Positions 32,705-39,328 of a stretch of 64,000 bases of DNA are shown here, piece by piece. Made by a program: the position numbers and the translations under genes. The DNA is from Metarhizobium sp964253915. GTDB lineage: Bacteria; Pseudomonadota; Alphaproteobacteria; Rhizobiales; Rhizobiaceae. Position 1 is the stretch's first letter; each line of letters opens with the position of its first letter. The notes beneath the pieces are model-generated. The model saw nothing but the letters and a program-made list of their open reading frames with translations, was not told the origin of the DNA and did no database searches. The DNA lies in NCBI RefSeq assembly GCF_964253915.1, contig NZ_CAXUSG020000012.1:96051-160050 (forward strand), written 5' to 3'.

Positions 32705-33373
32705 ATGAGCAAAGACGTCGAAGACACAATCGCTGGACGGATCAGCCGTGTGCTGGCCGACCGCATCGTGCGTGGCGAACTTGCGCCCGGCGCCCGCCTG
32801 CGCCAGGATCATATCGCCGAGGAATTCCAGGCGAGCCACGTGCCGGTGCGCGAGGCCTTCCGGCGGCTTGAGGCTCAGGGGCTGGCGATCAGCGAGCCGC
32901 GCCGCGGCGTACGCGTCGCTTCCTTCGACATTGCCGAGGTGCGCGAGGTGGCGGAAATGCGGGCGGCGCTGGAGGTGCTGGCGCTGAAACATGCCGCCCG
33001 GCACCTGACCCCCGCCATCTTCGATGCCGCCGAAGAGGCGACGCGGGAGGGGGATGCTGCCGCCGACGTGCAGGCCTGGGAAGAGGCCAACCGTCGTTTT
33101 CACCGGCTGATCCTGGCGCCCTGCGCCATGCCACGCCTGCTGGCGGCCATCGACGACCTGCATGCCGCCAGTGCCCGTTTCCTGTTTTCCGCCTGGCGTT
33201 CCGGATGGGAAAAACGCACCGACCACGATCATCGGGCCATCCTTGCAGCGTTGCGGCAAGGCCGTACCGACGAGGCCGTCGCGGTGCTGCAGAAGCATGT
33301 GCAGTGGATCGGTCGCGCCCCGCGAGCCGCTCAAAGCGATGACGAATCCGGTGCATTCGCGATCGTCGGGTGA
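32705..33373 (+). CDS. bioR: biotin regulator BioR (GntR/FCD family)
   Basis: A repressor of biotin synthesis and uptake genes in Alphaproteobacteria. Residues 8-75 form a GntR winged helix (RISRVLADRIVRGELAPGARL...VPVREAFRRLEAQGL). The rest is an FCD-type effector domain (AEMRAALEVLALKHAA, NRRFHRLIL, DHRAIL). The call as BioR rests on the adjacent bioY and on two boxes matching the published BioR motif, one 14 bp after its stop and one before bioY. ATG at 32705; an overlapping TTG just upstream is ignored. No BioR box is visible upstream of bioR itself. Confidence 0.85.
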   Translation: MSKDVEDTIAGRISRVLADRIVRGELAPGARLRQDHIAEEFQASHVPVREAFRRLEAQGLAISEPRRGVRVASFDIAEVREVAEMRAALEVLALKHAARHLTPAIFDAAEEATREGDAAADVQAWEEANRRFHRLILAPCAMPRLLAAIDDLHAASARFLFSAWRSGWEKRTDHDHRAILAALRQGRTDEAVAVLQKHVQWIGRAPRAAQSDDESGAFAIVG

Positions 33374-33386
33374 TTTTTTCTGGGAA

Positions 33387-33396
33387 TTATAGATAA
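33387..33396. promoter_or_regulatory. BioR box 1 (after bioR)
   Basis: TTATAGATAA, the reverse complement of box 2, with the same A/T tract on its flank. It begins 14 bp beyond the bioR stop. Confidence 0.65.
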
Positions 33397-33460
33397 TTTT
33401 TTGACGCAGCGGCTGCTTTGCCATGAGTGCCGCGCCAAACTCCATCCAAACGCCGCGCAC

Positions 33461-33567
33461 CGTCATCCTCGGGCTTGTCCCGAGGATCTAAGCACGTAGA
33501 TATTATCGATTATTATCAAGGCTTTATCCACCCAAGGCAGATCCTCGGGACAGGCCCGAGGATGACG
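33461..33567. repeat. family C inverted repeat with 29-bp arms
   Basis: Arm 1 (33461-33489, CGTCATCCTCGGGCTTGTCC...) and arm 2 (33539-33567) are complementary over 29 bases with one G-U pair; a 49-bp AT-rich centre separates them. It carries no gene. This is a common kind of rhizobial palindromic repeat and the only copy in the window. Confidence 0.8.
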
Positions 33568-33730
33568 GCGCGAGGGTGGTCGCGTGTGGTGGCGGATCGA
33601 GCCGTCGTCTTCCAATGCTCGGATTTTGTGCCGATTTCCACGATGCTGCGCGCAGCAATATCGCAATCTCGCGCACATATCCCTTGCAACGTCGAAATTT
33701 TTCCCTCAAAAAATAGATGAAATTCAAAAA

Positions 33731-33740
33731 TTATCTATAA
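33731..33740. promoter_or_regulatory. BioR operator of bioY
   Basis: TTATCTATAA, matching the BioR operator of alphaproteobacterial biotin genes. It lies 18 bp before the bioY start, where bound repressor would block transcription or early elongation. Confidence 0.8.
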
Positions 33741-33758
33741 TTTAACGAGGAGAGATCC

Positions 33759-34331
33759 ATGCAGATATCCAACCCATCCCGCTCCCTGGCGTTCGATCCG
33801 TTGAACCTCGCAAGTCGGCCGGTGGCGGTGAAGCTTGCTTTTGTGTTCGCCGGCACGCTCATCCTGGCGCTCGCGTCGCAGATCGCCGTGCCGATGCTGC
33901 CGGTGCCGATCACCATGCAGACCTTCGCGGTCACCATGATCGGTGCGCTCTATGGCTGGCGGCTGGGGGCACTCACCGTGTTGGCCTGGCTGGGCGAGGC
34001 GATGCTTGGCGCACCGGTTCTGGCCGGCGGTGCGGGCGGCCTGGCGCCTTTCGCCGGTCCGACCGCGGGTTATCTGGCCTCCTTCCCGCTGGTCGCTGCC
34101 GTAGCCGGCCTTCTCGCGGAACGTGGCTGGACGGGCAACCGGGTGATCCGCAGCTTCGCGGCCCATCTCCTTGCCAACCTGCTGTGCCTCGTCCTCGGCG
34201 GTCTTTATCTCGCGGCACTGATCGGTGCGGAGCAGGCCTGGCTGCTCGGCGTTGCCCCCTTCGTGCTCGGTGCCGTGCTGAAATCGGCGCTGGCAGCGGC
34301 CGTGCTGAAGGCGATGCGCCGGTTCGGTTGA
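33759..34331 (+). CDS. bioY: biotin transporter substrate-specific component BioY
   Basis: The S component of the biotin ECF transporter, a membrane protein of 190 aa with six helices that binds biotin. Family markers are VPMLPVPITMQTFAVTMIGALYGWRLG and GGAGGLAPFAGPTAGYLASFPLVAAVAGLL. No bioM or bioN genes follow, so it either works alone, as some BioY proteins do, or uses energising subunits encoded elsewhere. GAGGAGAG precedes the ATG at 33759. A BioR operator controls it. Confidence 0.93.
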   Translation: MQISNPSRSLAFDPLNLASRPVAVKLAFVFAGTLILALASQIAVPMLPVPITMQTFAVTMIGALYGWRLGALTVLAWLGEAMLGAPVLAGGAGGLAPFAGPTAGYLASFPLVAAVAGLLAERGWTGNRVIRSFAAHLLANLLCLVLGGLYLAALIGAEQAWLLGVAPFVLGAVLKSALAAAVLKAMRRFG

Positions 34332-34375
34332 CCGTCCAGCTGAACGCCGATCATCATGCTGCGCATGCCGACCTT

Positions 34376-34404
34376 TGTCGGTGAGGGCCCGGCCGTCACC
34401 GACA
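34376..34404. terminator. hairpin between convergent bioY and ArsR-like gene
   Basis: A perfect 9-bp stem (TGTCGGTGA / TCACCGACA) with an 11-nt GC-rich loop. No strong T-run follows on either strand, so terminator function is tentative. Confidence 0.4.
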
Positions 34405-34422
34405 ATTATCGCCGCGCGTCTT

Positions 34423-35118
34423 TCAGGCCGCCTCCGCCAGCGGAAACAGCGCCAGGAACTGCCGCTCTCCTTCCGGGCTGAAAACGATGGCGCGGCTTTC
34501 CGCACTTCGTTTCGCCCATCCCCTTTCGATGAAACGGTCGAGCAGGGCCTTGCCGAGCGTGCCGGCCAAATGGGCGCGGCGTTCGCTCCAGTCGAGGCAG
34601 GAGCGGCAAAGCGGCCGGCGTGAGGATCGCTTGAGTTGCACGGCATCGATGCCGAACGCGGCAAGCCGCTCTTCCCCCGTCGCCGTCAGCGCCAGCACAT
34701 CCTCCGCCACGTCGATGGCGCCGCCGGCGACCAGGCTGTCGAGCATGCGCACGCCAAAATCGCCGGCGAGATGGTCGTAGCAGATGCGCGCCTTGCGCAA
34801 GGCGGGTTCTTTCGGCCCGGTGCGATGGCGCAGATGGCCGCGGTCGGCGGCAAATCCCATGAGGTTTTCGATCAATCGCCCGACAGCCGCATCCGCCAGC
34901 GTAAAATAGCGATGCCGGCCCTGCTTGCGCTGGGCGACGAAGCCGCCGGCTTCCAGCTTGGAGAGATGCGAACTCGCCGTCTGCAGCGTGATGCCGGCCG
35001 CCCCGGCAAGCTCGGTCGCGGTCAGCGCCTGCCCGCTCATCAGCGCGGTCAGCATGTTGGCGCGGGCGGGATCGCCGATGAGCGCGCCGATCTGGGCGAT
35101 GTCAGGTCCTTCTTTCAT
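34423..35118 (-). CDS. ArsR-family winged-helix regulator with extra C-terminal domain
   Basis: A 231-aa transcription factor. Residues 8-75 are an ArsR-type winged helix (IGDPARANMLTALMSGQALTATELAGAAGITLQTASSHLSKLEAGGFV). The C-terminal 140 residues form an additional domain with RICYDHLAGDFGVRMLDSL and a CRSC pair, a known longer ArsR subtype. It is divergent from the NIPSNAP/monooxygenase pair and likely controls it. A short inverted repeat (CTTCG-N8-CGAAG, 35120-35137) lies directly in front of its start codon and may be the operator. Confidence 0.85.
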   Translation of the reverse strand: MKEGPDIAQIGALIGDPARANMLTALMSGQALTATELAGAAGITLQTASSHLSKLEAGGFVAQRKQGRHRYFTLADAAVGRLIENLMGFAADRGHLRHRTGPKEPALRKARICYDHLAGDFGVRMLDSLVAGGAIDVAEDVLALTATGEERLAAFGIDAVQLKRSSRRPLCRSCLDWSERRAHLAGTLGKALLDRFIERGWAKRSAESRAIVFSPEGERQFLALFPLAEAA

Positions 35119-35119
35119 A

Positions 35120-35137
35120 CTTCGATCGTAACCGAAG
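35120..35137. promoter_or_regulatory. candidate operator between ArsR-like gene and NIPSNAP gene
   Basis: CTTCG and CGAAG flank an 8-bp centre immediately upstream of the regulator start codon, in the short 74-bp divergent gap. Only position and symmetry support it. Confidence 0.3.
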
Positions 35138-35192
35138 CATCGGCGACGTGCAACATGGCATAAGCAGGCATCGTTCCATCAAGGAGACACGC

Positions 35193-35522
35193 ATGATCAC
35201 CTGTTTCATCCGCTACGAGATCGACCCTTTCAAACGCGAGGCCTTTTGCGACTATGCCCGCAACTGGGGCCAGGCGATCCCGCGCTGCGGCGCCGACCTG
35301 ACCGGCTATTTCGCTCCCCACGAAGGCTCTGCGACCACGGCCTATGGTGTCTATAGCATCGAAAGCCTCGCTGCCTACGAGACCTATCGCAGCCGGCTGG
35401 CCGCCGATCCGCTGGGGAAGGAAAACTACGATTTTGCCCGGCGCGAACGTTTCATTTTGAAGGAGGATCGTATCTTCTTGCGCAACGTTTCCCTGCCGCA
35501 CGCGAAAAGGATCGAACCATGA
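35193..35522 (+). CDS. NIPSNAP family protein
   Basis: A 109-aa dimeric alpha-beta barrel protein. MITCFIRYEIDPFKREAFCDYARNWGQAIPRCGADLTGYFAPHEGS is the NIPSNAP pattern, with YGVYSIESLAAYETYRSRL following. The start has a strong AAGGAGACACGC site. Its stop overlaps the start of the monooxygenase-like gene (ATGA), so the two are made together. Both are likely controlled by the divergent ArsR-like regulator. Role unknown; possibly protection against a reactive small molecule. Confidence 0.85.
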   Translation: MITCFIRYEIDPFKREAFCDYARNWGQAIPRCGADLTGYFAPHEGSATTAYGVYSIESLAAYETYRSRLAADPLGKENYDFARRERFILKEDRIFLRNVSLPHAKRIEP

Positions 35523-35869
35523 TCGCCGTGATCTTCGAAGTGACGCCGGCCGACGACCGCCGCTCCACCTATCTGCAGATGGCCGCAGCCCTCTGGCCCG
35601 AGCTTGAGAAAATGGACGGCTTTCTCTCCGTCGAGCGTTTCGAAAGCCTGTCGAAACCCGGCAAGCTGCTCTCCCTGTCTTTCTGGCGCGACGAGGAGGC
35701 AATCCGCCAGTGGCGCAACATCGCCGAGCATCGTGTCGCCCAGCATGCCGGGCGCAATGGCGTCTTTGCCGGATACCGCCTGCGCATCGCCGGCGTGCTG
35801 CGCGACTACGGGCTTGACGAACGCGAACAGGCGCCGGACGATAGTCGCGCTTTTCATGCCGACGGGTGA
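35519..35869 (+). CDS. antibiotic biosynthesis monooxygenase (ABM) domain protein
   Basis: A 116-aa ABM-fold protein of the ferredoxin-like dimeric barrel class, which includes quinol monooxygenases and haem-degrading enzymes. The start MIAVIFEVTPADDRRSTYLQMAAALWPELEKMDGFLSVERFES and the middle LSLSFWRDEEAIRQWRNIAEHRVAQHAGR are typical. No cofactor motif is present, as is usual. The partner NIPSNAP gene lies directly upstream with a four-base overlap. Confidence 0.85.
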   Translation: MIAVIFEVTPADDRRSTYLQMAAALWPELEKMDGFLSVERFESLSKPGKLLSLSFWRDEEAIRQWRNIAEHRVAQHAGRNGVFAGYRLRIAGVLRDYGLDEREQAPDDSRAFHADG

Positions 35870-35928
35870 GGCTTGAACAAGGACGCCGCACCCTAGGGAG
35901 TGCGGTTGAACAGGGGCCAGTGCGGCGA

Positions 35929-36090
35929 CTTCCCCTTCTCCCCAGCGGGGAGAAGGTGGCCCGAAGGGTCGGATGAGGGGGAGCGGAACGGACAGGTTCT
36001 GCCGTGGGGCACCCCCTCATCCCGCTGCCGCGACCTTCTCCCCGAGGGGAGAAGGGGCAGGGGGCACCCTCTCTTCCCGTTTACGGGGGG
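35929..36090. repeat. family A palindromic intergenic repeat (two inverted units)
   Basis: Two units with CCTTCTCCCC...GGGGAGAAGG in opposite orientation, close in order and wording to the 15953-16102 copy, including the GGATGAGGG arms. It lies between the convergent ABM and VWA genes. Confidence 0.8.
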
Positions 36091-36106
36091 AAGGCAGCGT
36101 TCCCGC

Positions 36107-37771
36107 CTATTCCACCGTCACCTCGGCTCTCTCGCCGGCCTTCACGGTGACCGGTTTTTCCTTCGGCGCGATATCGCCTTCGTAGGTCACCTGGACGATG
36201 TAGTCGCCCGGCGGCACCGTATCCTGGAATTGCCGGTCGAAGCTGTAGGTGATCTCCTTCTGGTTGCCTTGGATGTCCTTCTTGCTGTCCAGCACGACGA
36301 TCTTGTAGGCATTTGGCGCAGTGATCGCCACGACGCCGCCGTTGATGTTGACCGACACTTCCTTGCGCTCGCCGGCGCCGATGGAGAAGGGCGTTTCGCC
36401 GCTCGCCTTGCCCAGCGTCGCCTTGAGGATGAACTCGCCGGTGGGCACGTCCAGCTTGGTGCCGTTGCCATAGGTGTAGCCGAAGGATTTGCGGCTGCCG
36501 TCGATGCTCTTGGTCGCCGACAGCACTTCGAAGAACAGATCGTTGGATTCGACGTCCGGCCCGCCCTCGGTATAGATCGCCTTGTTGTCGATGATGCCGG
36601 AGCCGATGATGAGGTCCTTGGTCAGCGTTTCGCCCGCCTTGACCGTCAGCGTTTCCTCGATGGTGGACGGGCCGATCGACGCCTTGATATTTGCCGTGCC
36701 GGCGGAGATGTAGACCGTTCTTTGGCCGTATTCGGTGGTCGTGTAGGGGCCGAACTTCATCTCGATGACGGCATTGCTGTCCGCCTCGCCATCGGCCGAG
36801 CGTTTCGGCACCAGCGTCACGGTGGCGGCATCGAAGTTGACGAAGGGTTTGGCGACCTCGCCGTCCTTCACTTCGAAGGGCACCCGCTGCACGATCAGGC
36901 TGCGCAATGTCGCCTCGCCGATGTATTTGCCGGGCGGAATGGTGACGGAATAGTGAGCCTTGTAGGTCAGGTCGACATAATCGCCGGCCGGCTGGCCATC
37001 GGCGCCGGCGGGGAAGAGTTTCCACTGCACGTCGTTATTCTCGCCGAGCGAAGGCCCGCCTTCGGAAAGGACAGCGTCCGGCTCGACATTGAAGGCAGGC
37101 GCCACCGCCTGTTCTTCCGGCTCCGGCTGCGGTTCCTCGATTGCCTGTCGCGGCGCGTCGATGACAGTTTCCTTGAGGGCGGCCACCAGTTGCGGCGCAT
37201 CGGAGGCCTCGAAATATTTGCCGCCGGTGTTTTCGGCCAGGCATGCCACCTGCTTGCCTTCCTCCGGCGTCAGGCCGAAGCCAACGACATGAGCGGTGAA
37301 ATCCACACCCTGCTTTTCCAGGGCGCTGGCCAGCGCGCACGGGTCGGCCTCGCAGGTTTCCAGTCCGTCGGTGACGAGGATGACGGTTGCCTTTTCCTCG
37401 GTGTATTTCAGCGCTTCCGCCGCCTGCTGCACGGCGGCGCTGAGCGGCGTCTTGCCCTTCGGGTTGATGCCGTCGACGAAGGCGGCGATCTTGTCGGCAT
37501 TGCCGACGCCCGGCGGCACGGCAAGTTCGATGTCGGCGCAGGAACCCTTCTCGCGATGGCCGTAGACCATCAGGCCAAGCGGATTGTCGGCGGGCATCGA
37601 TTGCAGCACCTGGTGCAACGTTTCGCGCGCGATCGACATTTTCGTCTTGCCGTCGATCTGCCCCCACATTGAGCCGGATGCATCGAGCACGATGATCGAC
37701 TGTTCGGCGGCGATTGCGGGGCGGAAAAGGGTGGAGAGACAAAGAAGCACTGCCATGACGAAAAATCGCAC
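36107..37771 (-). CDS. exported von Willebrand factor A domain protein
   Basis: A periplasmic or surface protein of 554 aa. A signal peptide (FFVMAVLLCLSTLFRPAIAA) is followed by a VWA domain (about 25-200) with an intact metal-ion-dependent adhesion site: LDASGSMWG, and TDGLETCEADPC in the distal loop. After an acidic, Pro-rich linker (EEPQPEPEEQAVAP) come three to four beta-sandwich repeats, each with a P-P/T-G-x-Y/F motif and ending V-K-A-G-E-x-x-x-V. The GTG at 37769-37771 is preferred: GGAGGAA lies six bases before it and it starts at the signal peptide. The ligand is unknown. Confidence 0.85.
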   Translation of the reverse strand: MRFFVMAVLLCLSTLFRPAIAAEQSIIVLDASGSMWGQIDGKTKMSIARETLHQVLQSMPADNPLGLMVYGHREKGSCADIELAVPPGVGNADKIAAFVDGINPKGKTPLSAAVQQAAEALKYTEEKATVILVTDGLETCEADPCALASALEKQGVDFTAHVVGFGLTPEEGKQVACLAENTGGKYFEASDAPQLVAALKETVIDAPRQAIEEPQPEPEEQAVAPAFNVEPDAVLSEGGPSLGENNDVQWKLFPAGADGQPAGDYVDLTYKAHYSVTIPPGKYIGEATLRSLIVQRVPFEVKDGEVAKPFVNFDAATVTLVPKRSADGEADSNAVIEMKFGPYTTTEYGQRTVYISAGTANIKASIGPSTIEETLTVKAGETLTKDLIIGSGIIDNKAIYTEGGPDVESNDLFFEVLSATKSIDGSRKSFGYTYGNGTKLDVPTGEFILKATLGKASGETPFSIGAGERKEVSVNINGGVVAITAPNAYKIVVLDSKKDIQGNQKEITYSFDRQFQDTVPPGDYIVQVTYEGDIAPKEKPVTVKAGERAEVTVE

Positions 37772-37931
37772 CGGAATTTCCTCCATCAGTCGTTTCGGCC
37801 TGCACGTTTGCATGGCGCTTGCCAGGGTGCAAGCGCCATGCCGGAGCAAAGGCGGCTTGAGGACCGCGCTTTCCCATTAACGCACGAGCCTCCTGAATTA
37901 TTTTGGCATTTACCGTTCCGCTTCAGCTTTT

Positions 37932-37953
37932 GGTAACCAACTTCGGTAACCAT
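37932..37953 (+). promoter_or_regulatory. GGTAACCA direct repeats upstream of ccrM
   Basis: GGTAACCA occurs twice, 13 bp apart, about 45-65 bp before the ccrM start. The second copy reads GTAACCAT, one base off the extended CtrA half-site TTAACCAT. CcrM is CtrA-controlled in Caulobacter, so this is a candidate site only. Confidence 0.3.
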
Positions 37954-37995
37954 AAGAGCGTTATCAGTTCTGCGTAAGCGTATAGCGAGTATCAC

Positions 37996-39129
37996 ATGGC
38001 GTCAGTTCTTCCGCTTGCCGGTCTCCGTGAGACCGGGCAATCCCGCATCTGGCTCGACACGATCATCAAGGGCGATTGCGTCGCCGCGCTCGAAGCGCTT
38101 CCCGATCATTCCGTCGACGTTATTTTTGCCGATCCGCCGTACAATCTGCAGCTCGGTGGCACCTTGCACCGCCCGGACCAGTCGGTGGTCGATGCCGTCG
38201 ACGACGAATGGGATCAGTTCGCCTCCTTCGAGGTCTACGATGCCTTCACCCGCGCCTGGTTGCTGGCCTGCCGCCGCGTCCTGAAGCCCACCGGCACGCT
38301 GTGGGTGATCGGCTCCTACCACAACATCTTCCGCGTCGGCGCCATCCTGCAGGATCTCAACTTCTGGATCCTCAACGACATCGTCTGGCGCAAGACCAAC
38401 CCGATGCCGAATTTTAAGGGCCGCCGGTTCCAGAACGCCCATGAAACGATGATCTGGGCAGCGCCGAACGCCAAGGCCAAGGGCTACACCTTCAACTACG
38501 ACGCCATGAAGGCGGCGAATGACGACGTGCAGATGCGCTCCGACTGGCTGTTCCCGATCTGCTCGGGCGGCGAACGGTTGAAGGGCGACGACGGCAAGAA
38601 GGTGCATCCGACCCAGAAACCGGAAGCGCTGCTCGCCCGCGTGATCATGGCTTCCACCAAGCCGGGCGATATCGTCCTCGATCCCTTCTTCGGTTCCGGC
38701 ACCACCGGCGCCGTCGCCAAGCGCCTCGGCCGCCATTTTGTCGGCATCGAGCGCGAGCAAGCCTATATCGATGCCGCTTCCGAGCGCATCGCTGCCGTCG
38801 AGCCGCTCGGCAAGGCGGTTCTCACGGTCATGACCGGCAAGAAGGCGGAGGCCCGGATCGCCTTCAACGTGCTGGTCGAAACCGGCCTGGTGAAACCCGG
38901 GCAGGTGCTGACGGATGCCCGGCGGCGCTGGAGCGCCATCGTACGCGCCGACGGCACCGTCGCCTCCGGCGGAGACGCCGGCTCCATTCATCGCCTTGGC
39001 GCCAAAGTCCAGGGCCTTGATACCTGCAACGGATGGACCTTCTGGCATTTCGACGACGGGAAAACCCTGCGCCCGATCGACGAGCTGCGATCGATCGTCC
39101 GCAGTGACCTGGCGAAAGCGATGGATTGA
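37996..39129 (+). CDS. ccrM: cell-cycle-regulated DNA adenine methyltransferase CcrM (GANTC)
   Basis: An essential, solitary methyltransferase that methylates adenine in GANTC late in the alphaproteobacterial cell cycle. It is a beta-class enzyme: the catalytic DPPY motif is at residues 46-49 and precedes the SAM-binding DPFFGSG motif at 229-235. The C-terminal 80 residues (GLVKPGQVLTD...LRPIDELRSIVRSDL) are the CcrM-specific extension, which sets it apart from phage methyltransferases. 377 aa. It is followed by a glycosyltransferase and an ATPase that separate it from the HAD-mutY genes. Confidence 0.95.
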   Translation: MASVLPLAGLRETGQSRIWLDTIIKGDCVAALEALPDHSVDVIFADPPYNLQLGGTLHRPDQSVVDAVDDEWDQFASFEVYDAFTRAWLLACRRVLKPTGTLWVIGSYHNIFRVGAILQDLNFWILNDIVWRKTNPMPNFKGRRFQNAHETMIWAAPNAKAKGYTFNYDAMKAANDDVQMRSDWLFPICSGGERLKGDDGKKVHPTQKPEALLARVIMASTKPGDIVLDPFFGSGTTGAVAKRLGRHFVGIEREQAYIDAASERIAAVEPLGKAVLTVMTGKKAEARIAFNVLVETGLVKPGQVLTDARRRWSAIVRADGTVASGGDAGSIHRLGAKVQGLDTCNGWTFWHFDDGKTLRPIDELRSIVRSDLAKAMD

Positions 39130-39328
39130 TCCACCCATCGGCCAGTTCCCCTACGGCTTTCCGGTTTTTTGTACCTTCAGTCCCGGAAAGTTGCTTGGCG
39201 CCCAGGGAAGAGAAGCCCTGGGTGCCATTTTTACTTGCGGGCATGGCTGCCATATCAGGACTTCAGGATATTCCAGCCTGAGGCAAGACAGTGCCGCTAG
39301 ACCGTGCCCGAAGACGAGGGCAGATCGA

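Larger units (their letters stand above)
33374..33758. other. 385-bp bioR-bioY intergenic region
   Basis: Contains two BioR boxes at its ends and, between them, a large inverted repeat of 29-bp arms (33461-33567). Short open frames across the repeat are not coding in character. The bioY promoter must lie between the repeat and 33740. Confidence 0.7.

Noticed and set aside
33427..33720. 97-codon frame between bioR and bioY
   Set aside because: It reads through the family C inverted repeat and has no translation signal.
34332..34422. bioM/bioN energising genes after bioY
   Set aside because: The gap holds only a hairpin, and the next gene is a convergent ArsR-like regulator.
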